From NCBI GenBank assembly GCA_003140235.1, contig PLJN01000101.1:27062-88668 (forward strand): DNA of 61,607 bases, given 5' to 3'. The position numbers were made by a program, and so were the translations under genes. This DNA is from Acidobacteriaceae bacterium (GTDB lineage Bacteria; Acidobacteriota; Terriglobia; Terriglobales; Acidobacteriaceae). Shown piece after piece: positions 27,601 through 33,851 of this stretch. The notes under the pieces were generated by a model, which ran no database searches, was not told the origin of the DNA, and saw only the letters and a program-made list of their open reading frames with translations. Each line of letters begins with the position of its first letter. The stretch's first letter is position 1.

Positions 27601-27825
27601 GAAGCACAGTTCCAAGCCTCCCCGTTGCGGAAAACACACCAAGGGAACGTGCAGCAGCGCACTGCCATTGGTCATGCTGATGCTGTCGAGGTCGCCGCCG
27701 TGCCAGGAGTCATAGGGCTTCATGCCCTGCTCTTCATTTACGTTGGTTTGCGCAACGACGGGATTACCTGCAAACAAGATAAGAAAAAGAGCACAGACAA
27801 AGGATGACCTTAAAGCAAATCGCAC
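21640..27825 (-). CDS. Secreted RHS/YD-repeat protein with C-terminal Tlde1/DUF2778 peptidoglycan toxin domain
   Basis: This protein has about 2,061 residues. A signal peptide (FVCALFLILFAGNPVVAQ) leads into a region with DSWHGGDLDSISMTNGSALL, then YD repeats (TTYTYSSAFDGAYM, YGYDNIAALLISATDSNG, YTYDALNRPLDRSYSD). Three copies of an unnamed 100-residue module interrupt these at about 960-1270. The RHS core closes with RFLSPDWAAKPTSVPYAEFG and LNLYSYVRNSPIVRVDPDGH. A Gln/Pro linker (about 1880-1925) joins the C-terminal domain: GYSGRGAGQNNPGAQ, NTGPIPQGDWRIGP and IHGDNARGNNSASTGCVVL. The last holds the His and Cys of the L,D-transpeptidase-like Tlde1 (DUF2778) fold. Known Tlde1 toxins cut or miscross-link peptidoglycan in rivals. 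The GTG at 27825 has GGAGG 6 bases upstream, so I prefer it over ATG 27843. Confidence 0.92.
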   Translation of the reverse strand: MRFALRSSFVCALFLILFAGNPVVAQTNVNEEQGMKPYDSWHGGDLDSISMTNGSALLHVPLVCFPQRGGLELCFTVHTNTKQWQLATACRPDTRPNHDPGAQICTQKWEPLPRGGLLPPFLGRTHNLPNLVVDGAYVASNQDMWLQRVCSTEPTDPNSPGQLLYDWTQNLVAPDGSVHQLANVTGAFSGPALPLRSLDATGFLQPDANTIIAPNGTHYTYPSPDTCGNFAHPMSAQPTSVTDANGNQITIDGSTGAFTDTMGRVIPAAPGTATSDLSACPSGTASAKLWTVPGIANGTRNFTFCYSNVSIFTSFGDGFDYPATNSSLLTAIVLPDSTLWTLSYDHWGNVSQLGFPTGGSISYTYAIGPQTCSTTDTQKSLFATSRTVDANDGSGGHQWSYNYSGSGDGSTYSGTTIVTSPAPDSNDTVHTITSPVTGAACSIYDTQVQHYQGSHSGGALLKTATTQYSGTANPLTQDGTAISVVATQVTSTSSDGHMSKKVSTYDLGNTVTVAGTTVPVVLGSVLESDLYDFSNTLVRTTLNHYLWQDNATYKSNNFLSLPVSSTTCTQPSNCADGTQANRVAQVTYGYDQTAVIPANITTGFVAPPASGNIRGNQTTMSHWLNTANSFLSSTAAYLDTGMKASGADPQGNTTTYTYSSAFDGAYMTQTNMPDTLMPDSGASVVHHVVSGSYDFNTGVLMGFTDENGHAYSYQYDLLMLRLTQGIHPDGGKTLFSYPSPTQVERQRLITGTSYDDYKVNFDGLGRPIQSQQSVPGNTVLADTTYDAVGRVSTVSNPYYQGSSHDSDPTYGFTTMQYDALNRTTKTIKQDYSFSTTTYETAPSSGSGTSVICTTATDEAGKQRQVCADALGRMMEVFEPGDGSGGAAAGGALTITGTLQSITTGGTSATVSTGSVTVNLSTGSDRSVQITVAATPGSGSVTIAGEEDLMTCGRWCDDIGDTGTVYFTVNGHQYSATYGLYDDSSTVAVNLANNINADSNAPVTASVTDSTVNLTAKTTGPSTNYTLSSYSETNDVADFGGPSFTPSNSGATLTGGANATNTTVYDSGTVTITVNGHNDQVSFGQNDAASAIASRLVTAINGDSSAFVTASASGNVLNLSSKTTGTTANVSLASSYTYDTAHWSSALFTTSNSGSALTGGTNGTSPTTTYDAGTVSVTVAGFAAQVSYGHSGNSTAAQVASALTTALNVSNSPVIASASGATISMTYKAKTADGNVAVAVSSSTSQGASFSSPSFGSSGTTLAGGADPNSGSLSTPYVTLYQYDTLGNMLCVEQHGDASAGTGCSANISADPTSPWRVRRFSYDSLSRLTSSSNPEANTAISNGSLVRLTTVYAYDADSNLVQKVAPAPNQTGTATVTTTYTYDALNRPLDRSYSDTTPTASFRYDYSSFLGHSLSSPVGRGVAALTANGTISSFVSYDPMGRVASTVQCNPGAAGCKTSGASYDQLGDPTSVAYPANSFSVTYGYDNIAALLISATDSNGVTYANSPTYLASGAMQEFVSPNFNGFKYHVDYNKRLQPTEIWAGSAQGAGALFDKQYSYNAPNTAQMNNGNVYTVTNVKDDLRTQSFTYDALNRLLTAGDKTHWSNYYTYDPWGNLYQKVPGAPAGENMFKSADSNNRLSGLSYDSAGNVIVDDQGNTLVYDAENRIISTTNNTSGTTTYTYGAGGQRITKSTGATVANYWFGPSGDTLAETDSSGNFTNYVFFGGQRLARNVSGDIKYYITDHLHSTAIFADKSGTVLDDNDFYPWGGVVPGVGTTSSNNHYKFTGKERDTESQLDYFGARYYANATGRFLSPDWAAKPTSVPYAEFGDPQSLNLYSYVRNSPIVRVDPDGHNDVAGWDGAYANKGGGFGPTDTTDEGESQREPDEGQQTQIQQPQPAQVTPVQQPAAQQPSAQPSGPGPTQPTQPAHGHWEYSQTTGQMVHVLADGTRVSAGTGYSGRGAGQNNPGAQYQSNTGPIPQGDWRIGPQQDNVTRGPHPHTLAASMRLESLPGTVTRTRAGFLIHGDNARGNNSASTGCVVLDRTVRDQIGRSGDNVLRVVP

Positions 27826-27843
27826 TGACGACCTCCAGAACAT

Positions 27844-28643
27844 GGTTGGACTTGAAACTACCGGAACCGGTGTAGCGCCGCCCGGAGCGGAAAGAAGTTA
27901 TTGGTTGTTAGTGATCGGGCCGTCTTTAGGTAAGGGACAAACGGGGTGGATCGAAGCTGAATCCACCATAGTCGCTTTGTGAGCCATCGGAACAACCGGA
28001 TGATTTCTGTAACGAAAGTGGAAATTGCCAGAAGAGGAGATCCAGCAACTCACCTCCAAATACTCCTCAAGCCATTAAGGACAATCATGGTTGCGATGAT
28101 TCGCGTCGTTTGCTTTGCGGAGCATTGGGGATCGCTAATCTCTCAAACCAGTTCCACGGACTCAACCCTTTGTTACGAATAACGAACAAGATGAGGGAAA
28201 TCGCCGAGATCGCCGGCATCCACGGCACGGCCGGGACAGGTCGCCGTCATCAGATTAAAGACCAGGCCTGGGCCGCGAATTAGCTGGAATTGCCTATTTT
28301 GTCAAGTATATTATTACCAAAATTAACACTCAGCAGACAGCATTCAGCATTCCAGCGGACTGCCGCCTGTTTTGTTCCCTGCTCGTCCCCTGTTCACTCC
28401 CTGTTACGAATTGGCTCGTGCGGGACGAAAAGTCTTAAAAGGCCAATGAAATCAGGGTTCTGAACGCCTGCGGGGACCAAAGCGTGGAGATTTTCCCTGA
28501 TGTTTTCCCTGTTAACGGGAGTTTAGAGCTGACGAGATGAGTCTTCTGGCATCCTTGGATTCGGGTGATCGGCTTTGGCTCTTCCGATGACGGCGATTCC
28601 CCCGGGTTTGGGTTATCATGCGGATTCTTTGAAAGGTGGTTCC
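27844..28643. other. 800-base gene-free stretch with family C repeat copy 2
   Basis: Between the RHS gene and the amidohydrolase no reading frame looks coding. Positions 28371-28410 carry CCCTGCTCGT and CCCTGTTCACTCCCTGTTAC, and 28491-28570 carry TTTTCCCTGATGTTTTCCC ending TCGGGTGATC. This is the same order of parts as family C copy 1 at 8716-8960. 28010-28170 looks like decayed coding sequence but I cannot name it. The promoters of two divergent genes should lie at the two ends. Confidence 0.55.
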
Positions 28644-30062
28644 ATGCGCGCATTTTTGGTTTCAGTGATGATGTTTTCCTGTTTGACGATGGCTTCGGCC
28701 CAGTCGCGGTCCGCGGCGGTGAAGGACTTTATCCGCGTTGACTCGCCGGTTGTTGCCCTGGAGCATGTTCGCGTGATTGATGGCACGGGCGCTCCGGCCC
28801 GGGCGGACCAGACCATTATTATTTCCGGCGGCAAGATCGTGGCCATGGGCGCCGCCAGATCCGTCCACGTGCCTGATGGCGCGAATCGCATGGACTTTAC
28901 CGGCTACTCCGTCCTACCGGGATTGGTTGGGATGCATGATCATCTTTTTTATCCGGCGGGCGGCGGGCTTTACCATGACATGCCGTTTAGTTTTCCGCGG
29001 CTGTATCTGGCGGCTGGGGTCACGACCATCCGCACGACCGGAAGCATGGAGCCTTATGCCGACCTGGAGTTGAAGAAGAACATAGCTGCGGGAAAAATTC
29101 CCGGACCCAAGATCAACGCTACCGGGCCATATCTCGAAGGCGAGGGACTGCCGCTGGTCCAGATACACGCGCTGACAGGACCCGACGACGCTCGCCGCAC
29201 CGTCGACTACTGGGCAGCGGAAGGCGCTGGGTCGTACAAGGTCTACAACTTCATCACGCGGGCGGAGCTTGCGGCGGTGATTGACGCCGCGCACAAGCAT
29301 GGCATCAAAGTCACCGGGCATCTTTGTTCCATCGGGTTTCGCGAGGCTGCGGAGTTGGGCATCGACAACCTGGAACACGGACTCACCGTGGACACAGAGT
29401 TCTTTCCTGGAAAGCAGCCGGACGTTTGCCCTAACCCTAATCAGGCGGTGGTGGCAGCAAACAAGCTGGACGTTAGCGGTATTGAAATTCAAACGACCAT
29501 CAAGACGCTCGTCGCTCACCACGTTGCTTTGACTTCTACACTGCCGGTGTTTGAGCAGTTCGTGGCTTCGCGTCCGGATGTGCCGCAGCGCGTGCTGGAT
29601 GTTCTCTCCGACGACGCGCGCAAAGCTTATACGTCCGCACGCGCGCGTGTTGCGCTCATCAAAGACAGTGCGTGGCCGGTGATGTTTCCAAAAGAGATGG
29701 AATTTGAACGGGCCTTCGCGAAAGCCGGCGGACAACTGCTTGCCGGGCTTGATCCCACCGGACTAGGCGGGATCGTCGCTGGGTTTGGTGACCAGCGCGA
29801 AGTTGAATTGCTGGTGGACGCGGGTTTTACACCGCTTGACGCCATCAAGATCGCAACCTTAAACGGCGCGCAGTTTCTGGGAGAATCCGAACACATTGGC
29901 TCGCTTGCGATCGGGAAGCAGGCGGATATTGTGTTGGTAAAAGGCGATCCGTCGGCCAATATTCAGGACATTGAGAATGTGGAACTGGTATTCAAAGATG
30001 GCCTGGGTTGGGATTCGAAGAAACTGATTGAGTCGGCTAAGGGCCAGGTGGGGATTCGGTGA
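28644..30062 (+). CDS. Secreted amidohydrolase
   Basis: This 472-residue enzyme of the amidohydrolase superfamily has a signal peptide (RAFLVSVMMFSCLTMASAQS). The N-terminal beta-sandwich (VALEHVRVIDGTGAPARADQ) precedes the metal site HDH in GMHDHLFYP. Later ligands are in KVTGHLCSIG and LGIDNLEHGL, with Asp in AGLDPTGLGG. The C-terminal part (LGESEHIGSLAIGKQADIVL) closes the sandwich. It looks like the imidazolonepropionase/prolidase-like group seen in periplasmic hydrolases of soil bacteria; the substrate is not predictable. The frame opens at 28575, but GAAAGGTGG before ATG 28644 and the signal peptide fix the start. Family C repeat copy 2 ends 73 bases upstream. Confidence 0.92.
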   Translation: MRAFLVSVMMFSCLTMASAQSRSAAVKDFIRVDSPVVALEHVRVIDGTGAPARADQTIIISGGKIVAMGAARSVHVPDGANRMDFTGYSVLPGLVGMHDHLFYPAGGGLYHDMPFSFPRLYLAAGVTTIRTTGSMEPYADLELKKNIAAGKIPGPKINATGPYLEGEGLPLVQIHALTGPDDARRTVDYWAAEGAGSYKVYNFITRAELAAVIDAAHKHGIKVTGHLCSIGFREAAELGIDNLEHGLTVDTEFFPGKQPDVCPNPNQAVVAANKLDVSGIEIQTTIKTLVAHHVALTSTLPVFEQFVASRPDVPQRVLDVLSDDARKAYTSARARVALIKDSAWPVMFPKEMEFERAFAKAGGQLLAGLDPTGLGGIVAGFGDQREVELLVDAGFTPLDAIKIATLNGAQFLGESEHIGSLAIGKQADIVLVKGDPSANIQDIENVELVFKDGLGWDSKKLIESAKGQVGIR

Positions 30063-30161
30063 TTGGGAATCTAATGCTTCGGATTCCCTCTCTCTGGCGG
30101 AAGACGTGAAATTGTCTGCTGTCATACGGTGCGTTATTCTCTTTGGATAGGAGGAAAAGGT

Positions 30162-31124
30162 TTGTCTGATCAGGGCTCAGCAACGCCGTCTCTAAAGGAA
30201 AAAGTCACGGAATGGCTGGAAACACAGGGCTATCCCCTTGAGTTTCGCGTGGCGCGTGCATTCGAGCGCTCGGGATTTTTTGAAACCTACCAGGGCCAGT
30301 ATATTCAAGATGATAAGGGTGGCGATCCTAGGGAAATTGACGTTCTCGCCAATATAACAACATCCTACGAAGAGAAGTGCTTCTTCCGAATCTCCCAGGT
30401 CGTTGAATGTAAATGGTCGAAAGACAAGCCATGGTTAGTTTTTACGTCGTCGCGTTCAATCATGGGTGAAGGCGCATGCATCGCACAAACGATAGCGTCT
30501 GCCCTTGGTGAAGCTGCAATGTTTTGCATTGCCGGGGACAACGCGCTTGGTGATTTGGAACTTTTCAAGCGGCCTGGCCGGGGAGGCTTTGCTGGGCGAA
30601 GGGCGTTCGAAAAAAACAAAGAGCAGCAAGATATCTTCTATGCCACAATTCAAGGACTCATTACAAAATCGGTCAACTATGCCAAGAGTTATGGCTTGCC
30701 AAACCCCTCTGCAGGACAAGTGCCTTCATCAGGCTGCTTGGCGTTCCCAATAATCGTGATTGATGGAGATCTGTTCGAGGCTTACTACGACAAAGAAAAA
30801 GACAATGTCGCGTTGCGGGAAGCACATCATATTAGAATTTTTTGGCGGGGCGCACCAGGTCATAAGAGATTCATAACACCCGTTGATATTGTGACGGCAG
30901 GAGCAGTTGAGGAGTTTGCGAAGAAGAGGCTTTTGGAAACCAAGGCTCTTCTAACCGCAGTGAGCATAAGCATCGCTAATATTCGGGAGGCATTCAGAGA
31001 ACAGGCCTTCAACAAGCTTGAAATCACGGAAGCGTCTCGTGGCTTCACTAGTTTTCCGCCTCTCCTCGCCGAGCTTTATGTCCTCGACAAAGCCAAGCAA
31101 ACGACTAACAAGCTGGGGCAATAA
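30162..31124 (+). CDS. PD-(D/E)xK-like protein of unknown function
   Basis: This protein of about 320 residues matches no family I recognise. Near residues 30-85 it shows RVARAFERSGFF, GGDPREIDVLANIT and ISQVVECKWSKDKPW. A conserved Asp (EID) about 25 residues before ECK is the D...ExK pattern of restriction-endonuclease-fold nucleases such as Mrr-like proteins. The remainder is mixed alpha/beta without a clear second domain. I choose TTG 30162, not GTG 30129, because AGGAGG lies 7 bases upstream of the TTG. It stands alone between an amidohydrolase and maf; a defence or DNA-processing role is possible but not shown. Confidence 0.75.
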   Translation: MSDQGSATPSLKEKVTEWLETQGYPLEFRVARAFERSGFFETYQGQYIQDDKGGDPREIDVLANITTSYEEKCFFRISQVVECKWSKDKPWLVFTSSRSIMGEGACIAQTIASALGEAAMFCIAGDNALGDLELFKRPGRGGFAGRRAFEKNKEQQDIFYATIQGLITKSVNYAKSYGLPNPSAGQVPSSGCLAFPIIVIDGDLFEAYYDKEKDNVALREAHHIRIFWRGAPGHKRFITPVDIVTAGAVEEFAKKRLLETKALLTAVSISIANIREAFREQAFNKLEITEASRGFTSFPPLLAELYVLDKAKQTTNKLGQ

Positions 31125-31153
31125 GACTCGAAGTTGCACGGCCGACAAAAAGA

Positions 31154-31729
31154 ATGCTCGCTAATCAAGAATTAATCCTCGCCTCCTCCTCTCCACGACG
31201 CCAGGAGTTGTTGCGTCAGGCGGGGATTTCGTTTGAAGTCCACCCGGCGAATATTTTGGAAGTCCGCTCGGCGGGCGAGTCTCCGCTGGATTACGCGCGG
31301 CGGTTGGCCCAGGAAAAAGCGTTGGCTGTCGCCAAGAAGTTTTCCGGCCGATTTGTGCTGGGAGCAGACACCATTGTGGTGGCGGGAGATCAACTCCTGG
31401 AAAAGCCCAGTGACGCGGAGGATGCCGCCCGCATGTTGCGACTGCTCTCCGGACGCGGACACGAGGTAACCACCGCCGTCAGTCTGGTTTCTCCGGCCCG
31501 GACCGTGGACACCCGGCATTGCACCACGCAGGTATTTTTTCGGGAACTACAAGAAAAGGAGCTATTGGAGTATGCGGCCAGCGCGGAGCCACTGGACAAA
31601 GCTGGCGCTTACGCCATCCAAGGTGGCGCCGCCCAGTGGAACGTGCGACTGGAAGGCGACTACTCCAATGTAGTAGGACTGCCGTTGCCCCTGGTGGGGG
31701 AGATGTTGCGGGCAAACGGGTTCACGTAA
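31154..31729 (+). CDS. maf: Maf-family nucleotide pyrophosphatase
   Basis: This is a 191-residue protein of normal length. The Maf signature LILASSSPRRQELLRQAGI opens the protein; GADTIVVAGDQLLEKP supplies the catalytic Asp, and DKAGAYAIQGGAAQW leads to NVVGLPLPLVGEML. Maf proteins hydrolyse non-canonical or modified nucleoside triphosphates, acting as house-cleaning enzymes or in septum control. In many Maf proteins the last conserved block reads GFIERIEGSYFNVVGLPL; here AQWNVRLEGDYSNVVGLPL is a mild variant. It is convergent with tatA, the two stop codons being 13 bases apart. Confidence 0.93.
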   Translation: MLANQELILASSSPRRQELLRQAGISFEVHPANILEVRSAGESPLDYARRLAQEKALAVAKKFSGRFVLGADTIVVAGDQLLEKPSDAEDAARMLRLLSGRGHEVTTAVSLVSPARTVDTRHCTTQVFFRELQEKELLEYAASAEPLDKAGAYAIQGGAAQWNVRLEGDYSNVVGLPLPLVGEMLRANGFT

Positions 31730-31742
31730 CCGAGGGCTGCTG

Positions 31743-31937
31743 TTATTTCTTGTCCGCTGGGGGAGGCGTAGTCGGCTGTGCCGGGGGCTGTTCGCCATCC
31801 TTCATGGAGCCCTTGAAATTGCGGATGGCGTCACCCAGGCCTTTGCCCAGATCACCCAGTTTGCTGGGACCGAAAAATATCAATGCGATCACCAGAATGA
31901 TCAACAGCTCGGGAACACCAAGTTTTCCACCAAACAT
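31743..31937 (-). CDS. tatA: Twin-arginine translocase subunit TatA/E
   Basis: This 64-residue protein has the TatA plan: a short periplasmic start (MFGGKLGVPE), one membrane helix (LLIILVIALIFF), the FGPSKL hinge, an amphipathic helix (GDLGKGLGDAIRNFKGSMKD) and a Pro-rich tail. TatA multimers form the pore that moves folded proteins across the inner membrane together with TatB and TatC. Neither is adjacent, which is common for scattered tat genes. A small CGGAACG/CGTTCCG inverted repeat lies upstream at 31951-31973. It is convergent with maf. Confidence 0.93.
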   Translation of the reverse strand: MFGGKLGVPELLIILVIALIFFGPSKLGDLGKGLGDAIRNFKGSMKDGEQPPAQPTTPPPADKK

Positions 31938-32080
31938 TTTTTACTCCAGCCGGAACGGCTAACGAGCGTTCCGTTATCAAAATTAGGGATTAACTGCCCT
32001 TTGATTCTAGGCTATCGGACGGAGCGAGTCAAAGAACTATTTGAGGCGACATGGACGCTATCCTACCAACCCGAAATGGC

Positions 32081-33262
32081 TCAGATAACCCCAATCAACC
32101 CGGCTAGGAGGGCCGTCCGGCGCTGCAGTTCGTTCAGCACAATCGATTCATTGGCCGCGTGCGCGCCTTCGCCGACCGCGCCCAGGCCGTCGAGCGTGGG
32201 AATGCCCAGAGCGGAGGTAAAGTTGCCGTCAGATCCGCCGCCGGTTGCCGATTCGTCCAGCTCGATTCCCAGTTGGCGTCCGATTTCTTGCGCGGCTCGC
32301 AGCAGCCGTACCGTGCCCTCTGTCCGCTCCATGGGAGGCCGGTTGAGACCGCCGCTGACTTCGATCTTGCATTCAGGGTCAAACGGTTTGAGGCCGGCAA
32401 ACTTCTCCTCCAGCCCCTGCGCATCAGCCGCGCGGGCTACGCGGATATCAACTTCCGCCCAGGCTTCCGCCGCGACCACGTTGGTGCGAGTGCCGCCGTG
32501 GACCACTCCTGTGTTCACCGTGATGCCGCGCTCCAGATCAACGAACTTTGTCATCTCCAGCACCTGGCGGGACAGCTCGACAACCGCGCTGCGTCCTTTT
32601 TCAAAGTCCACACCGGCATGCGAGGCCCGGCCCTGAACGCGAATCTTAAAGTCTCCCACTCCCTTGCGCGAGGTTTTCAGAAAACCTTGCGGACCTTGCG
32701 CCGGTTCCAGCACCAGCACCGCTTCGCATTCTTTGGCAACCGCTTCAATGATAGGACGCCCGGTCACGCTGCCGATTTCTTCGTCGGTGTCGAGCAGCAC
32801 AACCAGCGGACGTCGCCGGCCCCTGGTGCTGCGCAGAGCACGCATGGCAAAAAGCATCATAACAATGCCGGCTTTCATGTCGAACACGCCAGGCCCGTAG
32901 ACGCGATCTCCCTCCAGCCGAAACGGCATGTTCGCCAATGTGCCCATGGGCCAGACAGTGTCAAAGTGGCCAAGCAGGAGTATGGGCTTGTCGTCCGGGG
33001 CGTCCTTGCCAGGAAACCCGGCCTGCAAAGTGTCGCCGGCTTCCGCAGCACGATGGAATTTCACCTTGCATCCGGCGTCGTCAAACTCGGCGGCGAGACA
33101 AGCGCCCAGGGCGTCTACCGCGGCTTTGTTGTCGCTGGGAGATTCAAATCCCACCAGACGCTCGAGGTTGAGAAACATCTCTTGCTGATGCTGCTGGCAA
33201 TAGTGCTGAAGAAGTTGAAGGGATTCAGGAATCATAAGCGGTGCTTGACTGAAGGCAATCAT
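32081..33262 (-). CDS. M20-family metallopeptidase (carboxypeptidase G2-like)
   Basis: This protein of about 393 residues has the di-zinc M20 plan. LLLGHFDTVWP holds His and catalytic Asp, GPGVFDMKAG the bridging Asp, LLDTDEEIGS the Glu pair, and a C-terminal GGGSDGNFTSALGIPTLDGL the last ligand region. A dimerisation domain lies in the middle (RVQGRASHAGVDFEKGRS). The best match by motif is the glutamate carboxypeptidase group. No signal peptide is evident, so a cytoplasmic enzyme is likely. Possible starts are 33292, 33262 and 33235; I take 33262, which has AGGGTAGG just upstream. It is divergent from fabZ with only 60 bases between. Confidence 0.9.
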   Translation of the reverse strand: MIAFSQAPLMIPESLQLLQHYCQQHQQEMFLNLERLVGFESPSDNKAAVDALGACLAAEFDDAGCKVKFHRAAEAGDTLQAGFPGKDAPDDKPILLLGHFDTVWPMGTLANMPFRLEGDRVYGPGVFDMKAGIVMMLFAMRALRSTRGRRRPLVVLLDTDEEIGSVTGRPIIEAVAKECEAVLVLEPAQGPQGFLKTSRKGVGDFKIRVQGRASHAGVDFEKGRSAVVELSRQVLEMTKFVDLERGITVNTGVVHGGTRTNVVAAEAWAEVDIRVARAADAQGLEEKFAGLKPFDPECKIEVSGGLNRPPMERTEGTVRLLRAAQEIGRQLGIELDESATGGGSDGNFTSALGIPTLDGLGAVGEGAHAANESIVLNELQRRTALLAGLIGVI

Positions 33263-33286
33263 ATACCTACCCTGACTCCCTTTGTG

Positions 33287-33309
33287 GTTCATGCAAAATC
33301 TTCTATAAT
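33287..33309 (+). promoter_or_regulatory. Promoter of fabZ-lpxA
   Basis: A perfect TATAAT lies at 33304-33309, with a weak TTGTGG-like -35 element about 16 bases upstream. The box ends 13 bases before the fabZ ATG, giving a leader of only about 6-7 bases with no ribosome site, the same geometry as at 8979-8999. Confidence 0.55.
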
Positions 33310-33322
33310 TCGCGCTTTACCC

Positions 33323-33838
33323 ATGGATGAACCCGTAAAAACCGCCGAGCCACCCAGCGAAGTCGTTGGCCCGTTTAACGTCAAGGAAATCCAGGCCATT
33401 CTGCCTCATCGCTATCCTTTTCTTCTGCTGGACCGGGTCGTGGAAATCGAGCGGCGGAAAAAGATTGTGGCCCTCAAGAACGTCACCGCGAACGAACCGT
33501 TCTTTGTGGGGCATTTTCCCGGCGAGCCACTCATGCCCGGGGTGCTGCTCGTGGAGGCCATGGCCCAGGCCGGGGCAACGCTCCTGCTTTTTGAACTTGA
33601 GAACCGCGACGAAAAGCTGGTGGTCTTTACCGGAATTGAACGCGCACGCTTTCGTCGTCCGGTGGTCCCTGGCGACCAACTCCGCATTGAGGTCACCGTC
33701 CTCGTCTGGAAACGTAGCGTCGGACGTATGGCCGGCGAAGTCTTTGTGGACGGAAAGCGCGTGGCTGAAGCTACCGTAAGTTGCGTGGTGGTTGACCGCG
33801 TCCCCAAAAAAGCTGGCGAGCCGGAACCGCAGGAATGA
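33323..33838 (+). CDS. fabZ: 3-hydroxyacyl-ACP dehydratase FabZ
   Basis: This 171-residue hot-dog fold enzyme has the FabZ landmarks LPHRYPFLLLDRVVEI near residue 30 and HFPGEPLMPGVLLVEAMAQ, with catalytic His and Glu, at about 62-80. It dehydrates 3-hydroxyacyl-ACP in fatty acid synthesis and competes with LpxA for 3-hydroxymyristoyl-type ACP. It has an unusually polar N-terminal extension of about 20 residues. The open frame runs far upstream in the shadow of the M20 gene; the promoter TATAAT at 33304 shows translation must start at ATG 33323. lpxA follows after 13 bases, as in many lipid A operons. Confidence 0.96.
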   Translation: MDEPVKTAEPPSEVVGPFNVKEIQAILPHRYPFLLLDRVVEIERRKKIVALKNVTANEPFFVGHFPGEPLMPGVLLVEAMAQAGATLLLFELENRDEKLVVFTGIERARFRRPVVPGDQLRIEVTVLVWKRSVGRMAGEVFVDGKRVAEATVSCVVVDRVPKKAGEPEPQE

Positions 33839-33851
33839 TTGACCCAAGCAA

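Noticed and set aside
27979-28182. 67-codon plus-strand frame in the gap after the RHS gene
   Set aside because: It looks like decayed coding sequence (SVTKVEIARRGDPATHLQIL) but has no ribosome site, no recognised family and is too short to support.
32159-33322. Long upstream extension of the fabZ frame
   Set aside because: It lies wholly antisense to the M20 peptidase gene and upstream of the fabZ promoter; FabZ homology begins only after ATG 33323.
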